DNA of 64,000 nucleotides from NCBI GenBank assembly GCA_002005505.1, contig KV908612.1, forward strand, positions 1 to 64,000, given 5' to 3'. Origin of the DNA: Botryococcus braunii (Eukaryota; Chlorophyta; Trebouxiophyceae). Positions 22,113-33,102 of this stretch are shown in pieces; positions within the stretch are counted from its first letter, which is position 1, and each line of letters opens with the position of its first letter. The notes below the pieces were generated by a model. It was not told the origin of the DNA, searched no databases, and worked only from the letters and a program-made list of their open reading frames with translations. A program made the translations under genes and the position numbers.

Positions 22113-23204
22113 ATGGCTAAGAAAGGCGCCCGCACAGGTGAAGAATCGCAGTCAGCAGAGGAAGAGTCTACCTCGTCTCCTACGCGAAGTCCGTGCACGC
22201 CAAGCACATCAAGGGGTGAGGGAGATGTACTTCCCAAGGTCATAGCCACCCAAGTCAAGGTGCATATTAAGCTGGATCGTCATGGCACAAATTTTGTGGT
22301 ATGGGACAATGCCTTTACTGCGGCCAATAGTGCTAAGGGTTCCTTTCCTGCCATTCAGTCTGCCATGCCTGGGACTATCCATAATGCGGCTGCAATGCTC
22401 CTGCTGTACGAGTCAGTTCCAGAGGAATGGTTGGGGGAATTGTCAAGTAAACCGTCAGCATATGATGCATATCTGTTCATTTGCAAGAAATTTGTGGGTG
22501 GTTACAACACTCAAGCCAATGCAGACTGTCTGAAGGAAATGTCTAGAGGGATGAGACGTGGAGAAACGATCTCTCAGTACGTGTCCAGAATGATAAATCT
22601 CAAGAGCTGTTTGAAACGCAATGGACATGACCTCTTGGATGGTCATGTGGCCACTCAGATAGTGCAGGGACTACCAGCTGCAGCCAATCCTCCCGGGCTG
22701 CTACCCACTGCAGTAGCTTATCCCCTTGATCAGCTGGCAGCTCTCATTTCCACCACAGCCGAGGCCTCTGGCTACAACGATGATGGAGAACAGCCTGCCA
22801 TGGTGATGAAAGCAATGCCTGCTCAACTGGAGGCAGCCCCAGTCCCCTCTACTAGCGGGGCAATTCCCTCCAGACAGCCAGCAGACACAGAATCAAGGGG
22901 AGAAGTGAGAGGCACGTGCAACTACTGCCACAAGAAAGGCCATTTTTGGAGAGACTGCCGTAAACGCCAAAGGGATGCAGAGACATAACGCAATGTGGTG
23001 GCAGCTGTACAACAACTGGCAGCCATGTGGCCCCACGGGCAGTTTCCTGGTGCAGCTCAGCCACCTCCCAGCGTGCAGCATGCATTCCCTGGCACTGGAG
23101 CGTTCCCACTGCTGCACCCTCCTCCAGGCTCACCTTCTCCCCCATCGGAAGGTATGCCATACGTGGTATCATATAATGTGCTGGATGGCAGTAGACACCA
23201 ACAG
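22113..23204 (+). pseudogene. Copia-B gag, 5' part (copy 1)
   Basis: Likely start ATGGCTAAGAAAGG at 22113. UBN2-like Gag, with zinc knuckle CNYCHKKGHFWRDC near residue 270. An in-frame TAA ends it at 22988, after which the same frame stays open to the Gypsy insertion at 23205 (target AACAG). Twin of 51121-52212. Confidence 0.88.
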
Positions 23205-23654
23205 TTTAACGAAGTGAGACGTGTAACTAAGATTTATAACAAGCTAAGCAAGGGTATCAGGCAAGGGTGACACCGAAGGTAGAAATCGAAGTTCCAATCC
23301 GTTACAAGTTCGCAGCCCTCCTCACGCAGGTCGTCCGAGTCTCCAAAGAACAATATATAATGAACAATGTAGAGAATGCTAGATGTCTCACTCGTAGAAG
23401 CAAACCCAAAGACAATGATCGCCACCCGAGTTCCTAGTCCACCTATGCGCGGATCCGGCTACGTCGTCCCTCTACGAGATGCTCTCGCGAGCATAGCGAT
23501 ATGGATGACGAGAGGAGACCCACTAGGATATTACAGTCATTTTCCTACACACAAGGACAACGAGATCTACTCGTATCCCAAAGGGCACGAAGAAACATGA
23601 ACTACGCGCACATCCTACGTGAGACGCGTCGCGCTGACGCGGCACCTCACTACA
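23205..23654 (-). repeat. Gypsy G2 3' LTR (duplicate of G4)
   Basis: 450-bp LTR of the G4 type (GGGTATCAGG, GTAGAAATC, CATAGCGATATGG). It is preceded by AACAG as in G4. No matching 5' LTR of this type exists to the right; the element runs into the G1 right end instead. Confidence 0.9.
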
Positions 23655-23856
23655 TACTCCCCCCCTTATTCCTGTGCGTCCCCGCGCAGAAGGCAGAGCG
23701 CAACAACAAACAGACAAGGCAAACAAAGGAACAGAAAGACCTTCCAACATGCGGAGACTCAGACTTAGACCTACGGGCAACCCGCCTCCCGTGTTGCCAG
23801 ACCCCAGCCGAATGCTGCGTATCGGGGTCCCCACCATAATGCAATAAGAACAAGGA

Positions 23857-26800
23857 TCAGGCATGACTATTGCATTGACTCTCTCTGTATTCTTCCACTT
23901 TCTTGTGGCAACGCGTGAAATGGTTGAGTGGCTCCCAACTGTCCTCGCTGGGATCGTGGCCCTTCCAGCGGACGAGATATTGCAGATGAGGGGACCCGTC
24001 CGGGTCGTACAGAGCACGGCCGCGGTCATCGGTGCGCGGCTTGTGATCCAGAATGGTCTCAACCTCATACTCAATGTGATTGTTGACGAGGTGCGGGGGT
24101 GGCGGCGGCGTGCGCACGCGGGCGCCCTCTGCAGTGCGGTAGAGGGTGAGGAAATTCACATTGACTACGGGGTGGTAGTGGTCGTAGCCGTCGGGGAAGT
24201 CCAGACGGTAAGCATTGGGACCGGGAGAGTCAAGGACCTTGAAGGGCCCCACGCGGCGAGGCGCAAACTTGTGTGGAAGTTTGCGGTGCACTGCAAAGAA
24301 GTCCCGGTCCACCAGCACGAAGTCACCGGTGGCGAAGGTGACATTGCTACGGCGCCTATTCGCATAGGCGGCCTGACGGTCTTGGGCTGCAGCCAAAAAC
24401 TTTTGTGCCCGTCGGATGTCTGAGCCCATCTTCCGCACAAAGTCATCCGCATTCCCAATTCCAGTTTTGCCCAAGTGGCCATTCGCAAACGGCACGTTTG
24501 GATCTTGGCCATACGTGAGCCGAAAGGGTGTGGTGTTTATTGAGGTTTGCCATGCGTTGTTATATGCGAATTCTGCTTCAGGCAAGTAACTATCCCAGTC
24601 CTTCCCATGATCCGCCACATAGTGTTTCAGATAATCTCCCAAGATGCGGTTTGTCCTTTCGGTTTGACCATCCGTTTGAGGATGGAAAGCAGTTGAAAGG
24701 GCAGGTCGGCATCCCGTAAGTTCATGTAATGCCTTCATAAACTTACTCACAAAGCGGGGATCCCGATCAGAAACAATTTCCTCCGGATACCCATGATACA
24801 TCCACACCCGTGTCCTTAGCAATTGTGCTACAGTATAAGCATCAGCATTCATGGTTGTAGCAGCAAAATGAGCACACTTGCTAAGCCTATCCACAACAAC
24901 CCAAATCGCATCATGTCCACTTGGGGTCTTTGGGAGGTTAGTAATAAAGTCCATAGACACACTTTGCCACTTCCTTGCCGGTATTTGTAAGGGGTGAAGA
25001 AGACCAGCAGGCAAAGTATTCCGAGCCTTGACTCGTTGACAAGAGTCACAATGAGCAACATAGGCTTTGACATCCTCGTACATTCCCGGCCAGTACCATT
25101 CCCTTGTTACAAGCTCGTACATGCGAGTTACTCCAGGGTGACCAACATGAGGTGGATCATGTAAAGCTTCCAAAATTCCACGTCGTAGGTTCTCCACGAC
25201 AAGTTCCCCATCTTTCCTTTCCTCAAACAATGCAGGAACATATTTCCGTCCATTCCTCTCCCAAAAGCCTCCCTTTAGACTAACCTTCCTTCTATTCGCA
25301 CGCGCTGCCAACCACGGATCGTAAGTGTAAGCCTTCTCAAGTTTGCCAAGTAGGGATTCGTACCCATCGGTCTCGCGGGTAAGCTCACTCGGGCTGGCCA
25401 ACCCGATTTGCTCCATCGTGCCGAGGGAGCTTGGGGTCTCGTGAGCGGGCCCCGGGAGCGTGACCTTGGGGACCTTGCGGACCCGAGCTGTGAGGGTACC
25501 CTCGACATCCCGGCTGGAGGGGGTGAGGGAGTCCGGACTGGTGCGCCGACGCTTGCGCCGGAGGGCAGCCCCGGCCACAGCAGCCCCATTGTCCCTCCCC
25601 CCAGGTCCAGGGTGTTGAGTGAAGTGACACCTGGAGAGCGGATCCGCAATGTTGGTCTTGCCCGGTTCCCATACCCATTCAATCTCAAACTCCTGCAGGC
25701 GCTCGGCCCACCGAGCCCTCCGAGGACTAAGCCCCACCTGTTGACCCAAGAAGGTGTTGCACTTGTGATCCGTCACCACCGTTACTGGCTTACCTAACAA
25801 ATAACATCTCCATTCCGTGAGAGCATACACTACAGCCAATAACTCCCGTTCCGTGGCACTGTAGTTCCTCTCGCTTGCTCCCAACTTTTTACTGAAATAC
25901 GCACAAACCTTCCCATCTTGAAATAGCACAGCTCCCACGCCGTAATCGCATGCATCGCACACTACCTTAAATGGCCGACGTACGTCCGGGAGTGTTAAGA
26001 TAGGGGCACTTACCAAAGCTTCCTTTATGTTGTCAAATGCTTCCTGTTGTTCCTGTCCCCACTTCCAAGGTGCTTTTGCCCCAGAGAGAGCTGTCAATGG
26101 GGTTGCCAGGATACTGTAGTTCTGAATAAACTTTCGAAAGTAATTAGACAACCCAAGAAACCTCCTAACTTCCGTTACGTTTGTGGGCGTAGGCCACTCC
26201 TGCACCACCTTGACTTTATCCATATCCACTTCCAACCCATTTTCCCCAATGATGTGTCCCAAGTATTTCAATTGTTTCTCAAAGAAAGAGCATTTGACAA
26301 GTTTTGCCAGGAGTTGATGTTCGCGTAGACGGGTGAAAACTCTGTCCAACTGCAGAAGGTGTTCCTCTTCCGTTTTGCTATAAATGAGCACATCATCCAA
26401 GTATACAACCAAAAAGCCTTCCCTTATAAAGTCGTGAAAAACCTCATTCATAAGCCGTTGAAATGTCGCGGGCGCGTTGGTCAAACCAAAGGGAAGTACA
26501 AGAAATTCGTACAAGCCAAAAGGGGTCCTGAAGGCAGTTTTAGGCACATCCTCCTTGCGAAGTCGCACTTGATGGTACCCAGACAACAAGTCCAAGCTCG
26601 AAAACACCTTGGCTCCCTTAAGCCTATCCAACAGATCGTCAATTCTGGGGAGAGGGTACCTATCCGAGATGGTAATTTTATTCAGGGGACGGTAGTCTAT
26701 TACCATACGCAAACTTCCATCCTTCTTTCTAACAAACAAAACAGGTGATGCAAATGGTGAGCAACTTGGCCTGATCAATCCCAATTTTAACAACTCATCA

Positions 26801-28011
26801 ACCGTTTTTTCGCATTCCGCAAGCTCACTTGGAGCAAGACGGTACGCGGGCCTATTGGGGGGCCGATGTCCTTCTTCCAAATTTATTGTGTGAAACACTT
26901 CCCGCTCCGGGGGTAACCCCGGGAGTTGTTTTGCAAACAAGTCCTCATTTGCAAGTAACAAGTTTTTCAGGGCCTGTGGCTTGCCTTCCAACATGTCATT
27001 TATTTGATGAGTGAAAGTCATACCGGCACTACTGGGGGGTTTTGTGACGACGGGGGTGTCGTCCATAGATTTGTCGGTGTCCGCCAAGTCGGCCTCACTT
27101 GAGGCGTCCTCCCCGGTGATGTCCACCAGTTCAGCCTGCTCATTCACAAGCACAGTATACAAACAAACCTTCCAAACATCTTGTCCCTTCCATCCTTTTC
27201 CATTCCTATCCTTCCTTCCTTCCTTCCTCTCTTGTGCTTGTAAACCCCAAACAAGTTTTGGCCCCACTGGCAACGATGAATTTGCGTGTTTTAGGGTGAC
27301 CCACTTCCCATTATGTCTAAATTGAGCAGCCTTTACACAAAAATCAATTGAGACTCCTCTTTCTTCCATCCAGTCCTGCCCCAAAATCATGTCTACCCCA
27401 TCAATCATGGCAGGGCTTACAATGAAGTTGTGACGGGAAGTTATACCAGGCTTGAGTGTAAACGACACATCTACCGTTCCTTTCGTATCGGACACACTTC
27501 CATCAGCAAGAGTCACGGATATGCATGCGGGTTTGTATCGCACCCCTAGCCCTTGCAAAGTATCACTTTTAATAAACGAATGAGATGCCCCACTATCAAA
27601 CAACACTGAAAGGATTTTCCCCTTAACATTCGCCGGAAAGGTCATAGCTAGCGGAGAGTCAGTAGTAACACTTCCCATGGTGAGTGTGGGTCTTGGGGGA
27701 ACCACACAACATACAAAAGAGAATGGGTATACACTAGTTTGACCATTCATGTCCACCGCCTGTCCCTTCCTTCCTGAACACACTTCCACAATCCTTCCTT
27801 GCATACGGTGAGCATAGAGACTCGTACTTTTCCAAGTTTTCCTTCCCACAATGAAACAACAAGTGAGGGACGGGTTGCACCTTTGTTCCCATAAAAACTT
27901 GGAAATCTCAGATTCAGCCTTCCTAACATTTGGCACCACAAGGTTCACCCCTTCCTTTCCCAAATTGGAGGCCACAAGAGAGTACAAAACATGCAAGCAA
28001 GTGGCATCCAT
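23857..28011 (-). CDS. Gypsy pol, intact 1384-codon frame (G2/G1 chimera)
   Basis: Complete minus-strand pol. Approximate residues: N-terminal Cys-containing linker 1-110, protease DSGAS 139-143, RT with YLDD at about 537-540, RNase H about 690-800, integrase with H-H-C-C about 950-990 and D,D,E core, and a C-terminal chromodomain. No internal stops. Its 3' half matches G4 without a seen difference. From about 26960 towards the pol start it diverges, consistent with a recombination tract joining G2 to the resident G1. It lies directly downstream of the gag frame. Conserved motifs suggest it could still be functional. Confidence 0.93.
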   Translation of the reverse strand: MDATCLHVLYSLVASNLGKEGVNLVVPNVRKAESEISKFLWEQRCNPSLTCCFIVGRKTWKSTSLYAHRMQGRIVEVCSGRKGQAVDMNGQTSVYPFSFVCCVVPPRPTLTMGSVTTDSPLAMTFPANVKGKILSVLFDSGASHSFIKSDTLQGLGVRYKPACISVTLADGSVSDTKGTVDVSFTLKPGITSRHNFIVSPAMIDGVDMILGQDWMEERGVSIDFCVKAAQFRHNGKWVTLKHANSSLPVGPKLVWGLQAQERKEGRKDRNGKGWKGQDVWKVCLYTVLVNEQAELVDITGEDASSEADLADTDKSMDDTPVVTKPPSSAGMTFTHQINDMLEGKPQALKNLLLANEDLFAKQLPGLPPEREVFHTINLEEGHRPPNRPAYRLAPSELAECEKTVDELLKLGLIRPSCSPFASPVLFVRKKDGSLRMVIDYRPLNKITISDRYPLPRIDDLLDRLKGAKVFSSLDLLSGYHQVRLRKEDVPKTAFRTPFGLYEFLVLPFGLTNAPATFQRLMNEVFHDFIREGFLVVYLDDVLIYSKTEEEHLLQLDRVFTRLREHQLLAKLVKCSFFEKQLKYLGHIIGENGLEVDMDKVKVVQEWPTPTNVTEVRRFLGLSNYFRKFIQNYSILATPLTALSGAKAPWKWGQEQQEAFDNIKEALVSAPILTLPDVRRPFKVVCDACDYGVGAVLFQDGKVCAYFSKKLGASERNYSATERELLAVVYALTEWRCYLLGKPVTVVTDHKCNTFLGQQVGLSPRRARWAERLQEFEIEWVWEPGKTNIADPLSRCHFTQHPGPGGRDNGAAVAGAALRRKRRRTSPDSLTPSSRDVEGTLTARVRKVPKVTLPGPAHETPSSLGTMEQIGLASPSELTRETDGYESLLGKLEKAYTYDPWLAARANRRKVSLKGGFWERNGRKYVPALFEERKDGELVVENLRRGILEALHDPPHVGHPGVTRMYELVTREWYWPGMYEDVKAYVAHCDSCQRVKARNTLPAGLLHPLQIPARKWQSVSMDFITNLPKTPSGHDAIWVVVDRLSKCAHFAATTMNADAYTVAQLLRTRVWMYHGYPEEIVSDRDPRFVSKFMKALHELTGCRPALSTAFHPQTDGQTERTNRILGDYLKHYVADHGKDWDSYLPEAEFAYNNAWQTSINTTPFRLTYGQDPNVPFANGHLGKTGIGNADDFVRKMGSDIRRAQKFLAAAQDRQAAYANRRRSNVTFATGDFVLVDRDFFAVHRKLPHKFAPRRVGPFKVLDSPGPNAYRLDFPDGYDHYHPVVNVNFLTLYRTAEGARVRTPPPPPHLVNNHIEYEVETILDHKPRTDDRGRALYDPDGSPHLQYLVRWKGHDPSEDSWEPLNHFTRCHKKVEEYRESQCNSHA

Positions 28012-28022
28012 GGCTTCAGAAT

Positions 28023-29247
28023 TTACTTTTGAGGATTATGCCCCGGCGCTTTTCCCTTCCAATGTGCTCCCCGGCCACCACGGCCCTTCCACTGCCCACC
28101 TCGAGCTTGATTAGAGGGGAAAGGAGGAGGTGGGGGCAATTGACTGTCGCGCCTGCTCTTCCTTTGCAAGTAGTCCCGCTTGCCCTGACATTGCCATTGC
28201 TCGTGACCAAAGTTTTTGCAGAAATAACACTGGCGCTCGGAGGGGACGCTTGTCCGAGAATCTAACTTCCCACCAACGTTGTGTCCGACGGCTCCAAGCA
28301 CAGGCCCCTGGGTGAATCCCGGAAAGTATGCCGGCGTGCTTGTTGGAGTCCTCTTCACAACGTTGAGAACCTTCCTTCCTTCCTGTCCCCTCAGCATCCC
28401 CCCTGATTTTAAGTTGCTTTCATATTGCACCACATAAGTGCACAATGAGTCGAGGCTTGTGAACCTGACACCAGTTTGAGGGTTAACTGTGCAAGCAACT
28501 CTAATAGGAGCATTCAGGCCTTTGAGGAACATATATATTTTATCATTTTCGCAGATGTCATATTCGGTTTCTACATCACTCAACAAGGAAATAAACCTTT
28601 CTATGTATCTTTCAACGCTTTCTTGCCCTTGATAAACATGGTCTAATTTTTGCCGGGCAGCCATAACCAAATCGGTAGAGTCGTAACGATTTCCCATAAA
28701 ATTTTTTAAAGTCTTCCCATGTTGGCTCTGTTTGACCTCCTTCCCTTTCCTTCCTTTTGAGGTATGTCCCCCACACCTTTGTAGGTCGCTCCTCCATACA
28801 TTGCAGCGCGACTGCCACCCACTTGTCCCTTGACACATTTGAAATGTTCACATATGATTCCACCTTACTAGCAAAGAATTGGAAGCTTCCTCTTTTTCCT
28901 GTAAACATGGCTGGTGTAGGCACACGCACGACGTTAGTGGTGGATGACGTCCGCGTGGATTCTCGTTCTCCCTCCAAGGCCTCAATCCGCTTCAATAACC
29001 GTAGAATTAGGGATTTAGTCTTATTTTTCTTCAAGGGTGTCTTCAAAGGAGTGGGTTTGGGTTTCGTTTTGGGTGTGGTCGGTTTGGGCGATGGGGCCAG
29101 ATGCAATTCCGTTTCGGACTCTTCCAAAAGATCATCGACTTCAATACCTTCCTTTTCCAAACCTTCCAAAATTTCTTTCTCTTTAAGGGGGAGACCGGAG
29201 TACTTGTTTCCTTTCCGTTTAACCGCCATCATGTTGCAATGGAACAA
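28023..29247 (-). pseudogene. G1 gag, frameshifted
   Basis: Minus-strand Gag of about 408 codons: basic N-terminus (KRKGNKYSGLPLKEKEILEGLEKEG), retrotransposon-Gag domain (WVAVALQCMEE...WEDFKKF), and zinc knuckle CYFCKNFGHEQWQC. One extra T in a T-run near 28704 (ATTTTTTAAAG, against ATTTTTAAAG in G4) splits it into 28612-29247 and 28023-28838. The primer site lies just upstream (plus-strand CCTCGCCGATACCA, 29297-29310). Confidence 0.92.
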
Positions 29248-29311
29248 TGCAATTACAACCTTCCCTACGTCTCCCTTCGGTTCGAGGCTCTAACCGCCTC
29301 GCCGATACCAA

Positions 29312-29759
29312 TTTAACGAAGTGAGACGTGTAACTAAGATTTATAACAAGCTAAGCAAGGGTTTCAGGCAAGGGTGACACCGAAGGTAGGAATCGAAGTT
29401 CCAATCCGTTACAAGTTCGCAGCCCTCCTCACGCAGGTCGTCCGAGTCTCCAAAGAACAATATAATGAACAATGTAGAGAATGCTAGATGTCTCACTCGT
29501 AGCAGCAAACCCAAAGACAATGATCGCCACCCGAGTTCCTAGTCCACCTATGCGCGGATCCCGCTACGTCGTCCCTCTACGAGATGCTCTCGCGAGCATA
29601 ACGATATGGATGACAAGAGGAGACCCACTAGGATATTACAGTCATTTTCCTACACACAAGGACAACGAGATCTACTCGTATCCCAAAGGGCACGAAGAAA
29701 CATGAACTACGCGCACATCCTACGTGAGACGCGTCGCGCTGACGCGGCACCTCACTACA
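29312..29759 (-). repeat. G1 5' LTR
   Basis: 448 bp, pairs with 16435-16882 and is flanked by CTGAG. In the element orientation it ends TTCGTTAAA and is followed by T and TGGTATCGGCGAGG, the primer site. Confidence 0.93.
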
Positions 29760-29764
29760 CTGAG

Positions 29765-32700
29765 AGAGTGGGTCTATCAAAGGTCCAGCCTGGGTCTGTC
29801 TATGATTCTAGGATATCACCCCCCCTTGGCAGTGAGAATCTGGCAACGCCTCAAGCAATTCCCTCTGCTGCTCCACCCACGTTCTGGGATGAGGAGGATG
29901 ACCATGGAGTGGAGACGCTTTCCACTGGGGCTCCTGGGACCTCTCGACTTTGTGCTGGGGATCAGTCTGGAGACGGGACCATAGCAGCACATGACCAAGG
30001 AACCCCCACCAGCCTGGATTCTACTGTTGGGACCCCAGAACCATCTCAGCACTCGTGGTCGGTGCTTGAGCATATGCAGAATCTGGCCAGGGGGGATGTA
30101 GAAACTCAATCCCAGGTAGAAAAAATGCAGAAGGTACAAGAGGGGTTGCGAATGCAGGGGAAGTCACAAATTCCCCTTCCTCCAGGGACCACCCTTACAA
30201 GGGAGCAGCGTTATGTACAGCGCGTGGCTAGGAGAGAGCATTCTGACATCCCATTGCATGCCCCTGACCCAGGTCAGGCAATTGTGAGTGAGCCAAACAT
30301 GGTTGGTCTCCCTGATATGCAGGGGCAGGTTGAGAGAGTCGAGGCTATGTTCGGTGCAGATGTAAGAGATGAGAGTAGTGGGTTAGACATGCCAGCAGTA
30401 GGGGAAGCTGGTGCCCAATCCCAGTCATTGGCTAGTCATGCTTATGGTGTGCAGGCTGACATTGTAGGCGCAGCTCAGGCAAGTCTGGGTAGTGTGCCCA
30501 AGTGTGAGTCCAGGAGAGAGAGAGAGCTGCTGCTCCCCTCTGCATTGCGGAAGGTGCGAGAATGTAAGGGTGCTGCACATGAGTCCAGTAGTCAAGGAGA
30601 GAGAGAGAGACTTGAGAAGGAATCAGATAATCCCGGCAGTACTGCCCAGTCCCAGCATAAGGTACATAATGTACCTTATTCTGGCAACCAGGGAGAGAGA
30701 GAGAGAGAAGGGAACAGCACCAGTAAGTCTGACAGCCCTGCTGCACCACAGCATAAGGTACAGAGTGTACCTTCTGTCAGGTTGGGAAAAGTTCACGTGC
30801 CCTCAAACTTGAGGGAAGCCCAGCGCTCACCTCAGTGGGAGTTTTGGCAGCAGGCAATGCAAGAGTAGATGGAGTCTTTAGACACCCATGAGGTTATGCA
30901 GTATGTGGAAAGACCCCATGGGCAGAAAGTTATCCCTGTTCATTGGATTTTTTCTACAAAAAAACGATGCACATGGGAATGTCACTCGGTTTAAAGCAAG
31001 ATTGGTTGCCCAGGGTTGCAGACAGATTCCTGGTATAGATGTTGGTGAGGTTTTTGCACCTACCAGCAGCTATGGTGCTAGGAGTGCTGTGCTGGCAGTG
31101 GCTGCCACACAAAATCTTCAGATCCACCAAGTGGATATCAAGACAGCTTTTCTCAATGGGGAGTTGGAGGAAGAGGTCTATGTGACCCAACCACCAGGAT
31201 TTGAGAATGGCAACACGAGAGTTGTGTGCAAGCTCAGGAAGGCACTCTACGGTCTTAAACAAGCCCCACGGGCTTGGCACAAGACCTTGAGCGACAAGTT
31301 GAGCGTGATGGGGTATAGTGTGTGCAAGAGCGACGCTGGGGTATACATCAGGAGGGCCCCTGATGGTAATCTGTCGTTTATTCTTGTTTATGTCGGTGAT
31401 CTTCTCATAGTTGCCAGAGTGGTTGCAGAGATTGAGTGGGGGAAAGAGTTATTGAAGAAGGACTTCACCATCCATGATTTGGGAGAGGTGAATGATTTCC
31501 TGGGGTGTCAGGTCCTACGCAATAGAGTTCAGGGCACTATTTCCATGAGTTGCACTCCCAAGATTGATGCTCTTGTGGAGAAGTTTGGCGTTGCTGATGA
31601 TGGGCGTGTGGTTGATACCCCCATGTCCAAGGACTTCGTGGCTAGCAACAGACCCGAGTCCTCAGATGGTATGTCACATGGGGCTGGTACCCCTCTGCCA
31701 CCTGGTCATCGATACTGCGAGTTAATTGGATCGTTGCTGTACATAGCCAATACGACCCGGCCTGACATTTCTCAGGCTGTTGGAGTGTTGTCAAGGTATA
31801 GAATGACACCCACTACCTCACACTGGAATGAGGCCATTCGAGTGCTGAAGTAATTGAGAGATACCAGAGAGTTAGCTCTTACTCTGGGTGGAAAGGGCCC
31901 TGAGCTAGAAGGCTATGTTGATGCCGACTATGCTGGGGACCTGGACCACAGGTATTCCACCACTGGCTATGTTCTATCAGTCTATGGTAGTGCCGTGGTT
32001 TCGGGAAGCAAGAAGCAGAGCTCAGTTGCTACCTCAACTGTGCAAGCTGAGTTTATGGCAGCTGGCCATATTGTGAAGGAAGCCAACTGGCTAAGGGGCT
32101 TTTTGGAAGAGATAGGGGCTGCACCTTGGAGGGTCAAAATTTTCTGTGACAACCAAGGATGCATTTCTAATTTACGGAACCCCCTGTATTCCAAATTCAC
32201 AAAGCACGTTGCAGTAAGCTTCCACTACGCTAGGGAAGCTATGGCACTTGGGCAGGTAGATATCCTCTATGTGGAATCTGCTCGCAATGTGGCTGACATT
32301 ATGACCAAGCCACTTGCCAAGCCCGTGTTTGTTGGTGTTATAATAGTGACAGAACATTTTGGTGCCTTTCCCTCAGAAGAGTAATAGTGGCCAGATCAGC
32401 TTCAATGAATAATAGGTGGCAGAACCTGGGAGTTTTGCCAGATCCCATCTAGACCAATTGTACGCTGATTAGGAAGGATGAGGTAATCAGACACGGTTTG
32501 CTAGAAAGGATTTATGACGCCGGCGTGCAAGGACGAGGCACTTGATTGGGACATTAAAGGCACTTCGGGTGCTTATCTCTTGACTGTTGCCTATCAAGTC
32601 CTCATTCACATTCGGTCACTGCTTGTTCCCCTACACACAACAAGAGTACCGACGAGCTAATCACCCTTCGTGCCCGGGTCATACAGGTAAACTGACGTTA

Positions 32701-33102
32701 AGAGACTGAAGCCTCATTGACAATGGGTTAGGAAAGGTCTAGGTAATATTATTAAGTTGATGCTAATGTTTTCCTCGTTGAACACTGATAATCCAGACTA
32801 TCGGTAGTTACGTAGATTAAGTAGTTTGAATTACGGAGCGATGAGAGAAAGCAAGTAGCATTGTAATCACTTGATTGGGACATTAAAGGCACTTCGGGTG
32901 CTTATCTCGTGACTGTTGCCTATCAAGTCCTCATTCACATTCGGTCACTGCTTGTTCCCCTACACACAACAAGAGTACCGACGAGCTAATCACCCTTCGT
33001 GCCCGGGTCATACAGGGAACGCCGAACACAGAAGTTTACAGTTGGTCATCGTGATTCACTAGGTTTGAGAAGATACACATAAAGCATGCAGGCAAGGGGA
33101 AG
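29765..33102 (+). pseudogene. E2 gag-pol, 3' part, multiply disabled
   Basis: Continues E2 after G1: the low-complexity linker, RT and RNase H. Lesions against E1: GAG to TAG in GCAAGAGTAGATGG near 30868; one extra A in an A-run near 30963; the RT active site YVDD changed to YVGD (GTCGGTGAT near 31394); TAC to TAA in GAAGTAATTG near 31852; and a solo LTR-B at 32336 inside the C-terminus. The GTAC palindromes of E1 recur here (30655-30680 and 30751-30775). A final TAA lies near 33080, before the purine tract GGCAAGGGGAAG. Confidence 0.92.
32336..33040 (+). mobile_element. solo LTR-B3 (705 bp) with TSD GTTGG
   Basis: TGTTATAATAG...AGTTTACA flanked by GTTGG (32331-32335 and 33041-33045), with no internal part. 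First unit ends ATACAG before GTAAAC (32687), second ends TACAG before GGAACG (33016), giving a 329-nt interval. Both units share ACATTAAAGG and TTGTTCCCC, variants specific to this LTR. Confidence 0.93.

Larger units (their letters stand above)
18714..26960. repeat. Segmental duplication of 47722-55968
   Basis: From 18714 every landmark lies exactly 29008 bp before its twin in the right nest: Copia-D pol 19563/48571, LTR-B 20802/49810, ORF1 21575/50583, Gypsy LTR 23205/52213, Gypsy pol 23857/52865. I noticed only about two substitutions to 26960 (near 21117 and 23399). The copy reproduces the nested order E3-D1-B1-G4 including insertion points, so it is a DNA duplication, not repeated insertion. 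The right limit is set by a rise in substitutions after about 26960. The left join is Gypsy RNase H to Copia-A pol with almost no homology. Confidence 0.9.
16435..29759 (-). mobile_element. Gypsy G1 with a large foreign block inside
   Basis: Two 448-bp minus-strand LTRs (16435-16882 and 29312-29759). They share diagnostic bases absent from G2/G4 (GGGTTTCAGG, GTAGGAATC, CATAACGATATGG, GATGACAAGAGG). They are flanked by CTGAG (16430-16434 and 29760-29764), so they are the ends of one insertion. The interior is not one Gypsy. A pol fragment (16883-18714) stops abruptly, then comes a block with Copia-A, Copia-D, Copia-B and a second Gypsy 3' end, then Gypsy pol and gag leading to the right LTR. 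The block duplicates 47722 onward. This looks like ectopic recombination, or a misassembly. Confidence 0.85.

Noticed and set aside
23863..24423. Plus-strand 186-codon frame (also 52871-53431)
   Set aside because: Antisense of the integrase C-terminus and chromodomain; shadow of pol.
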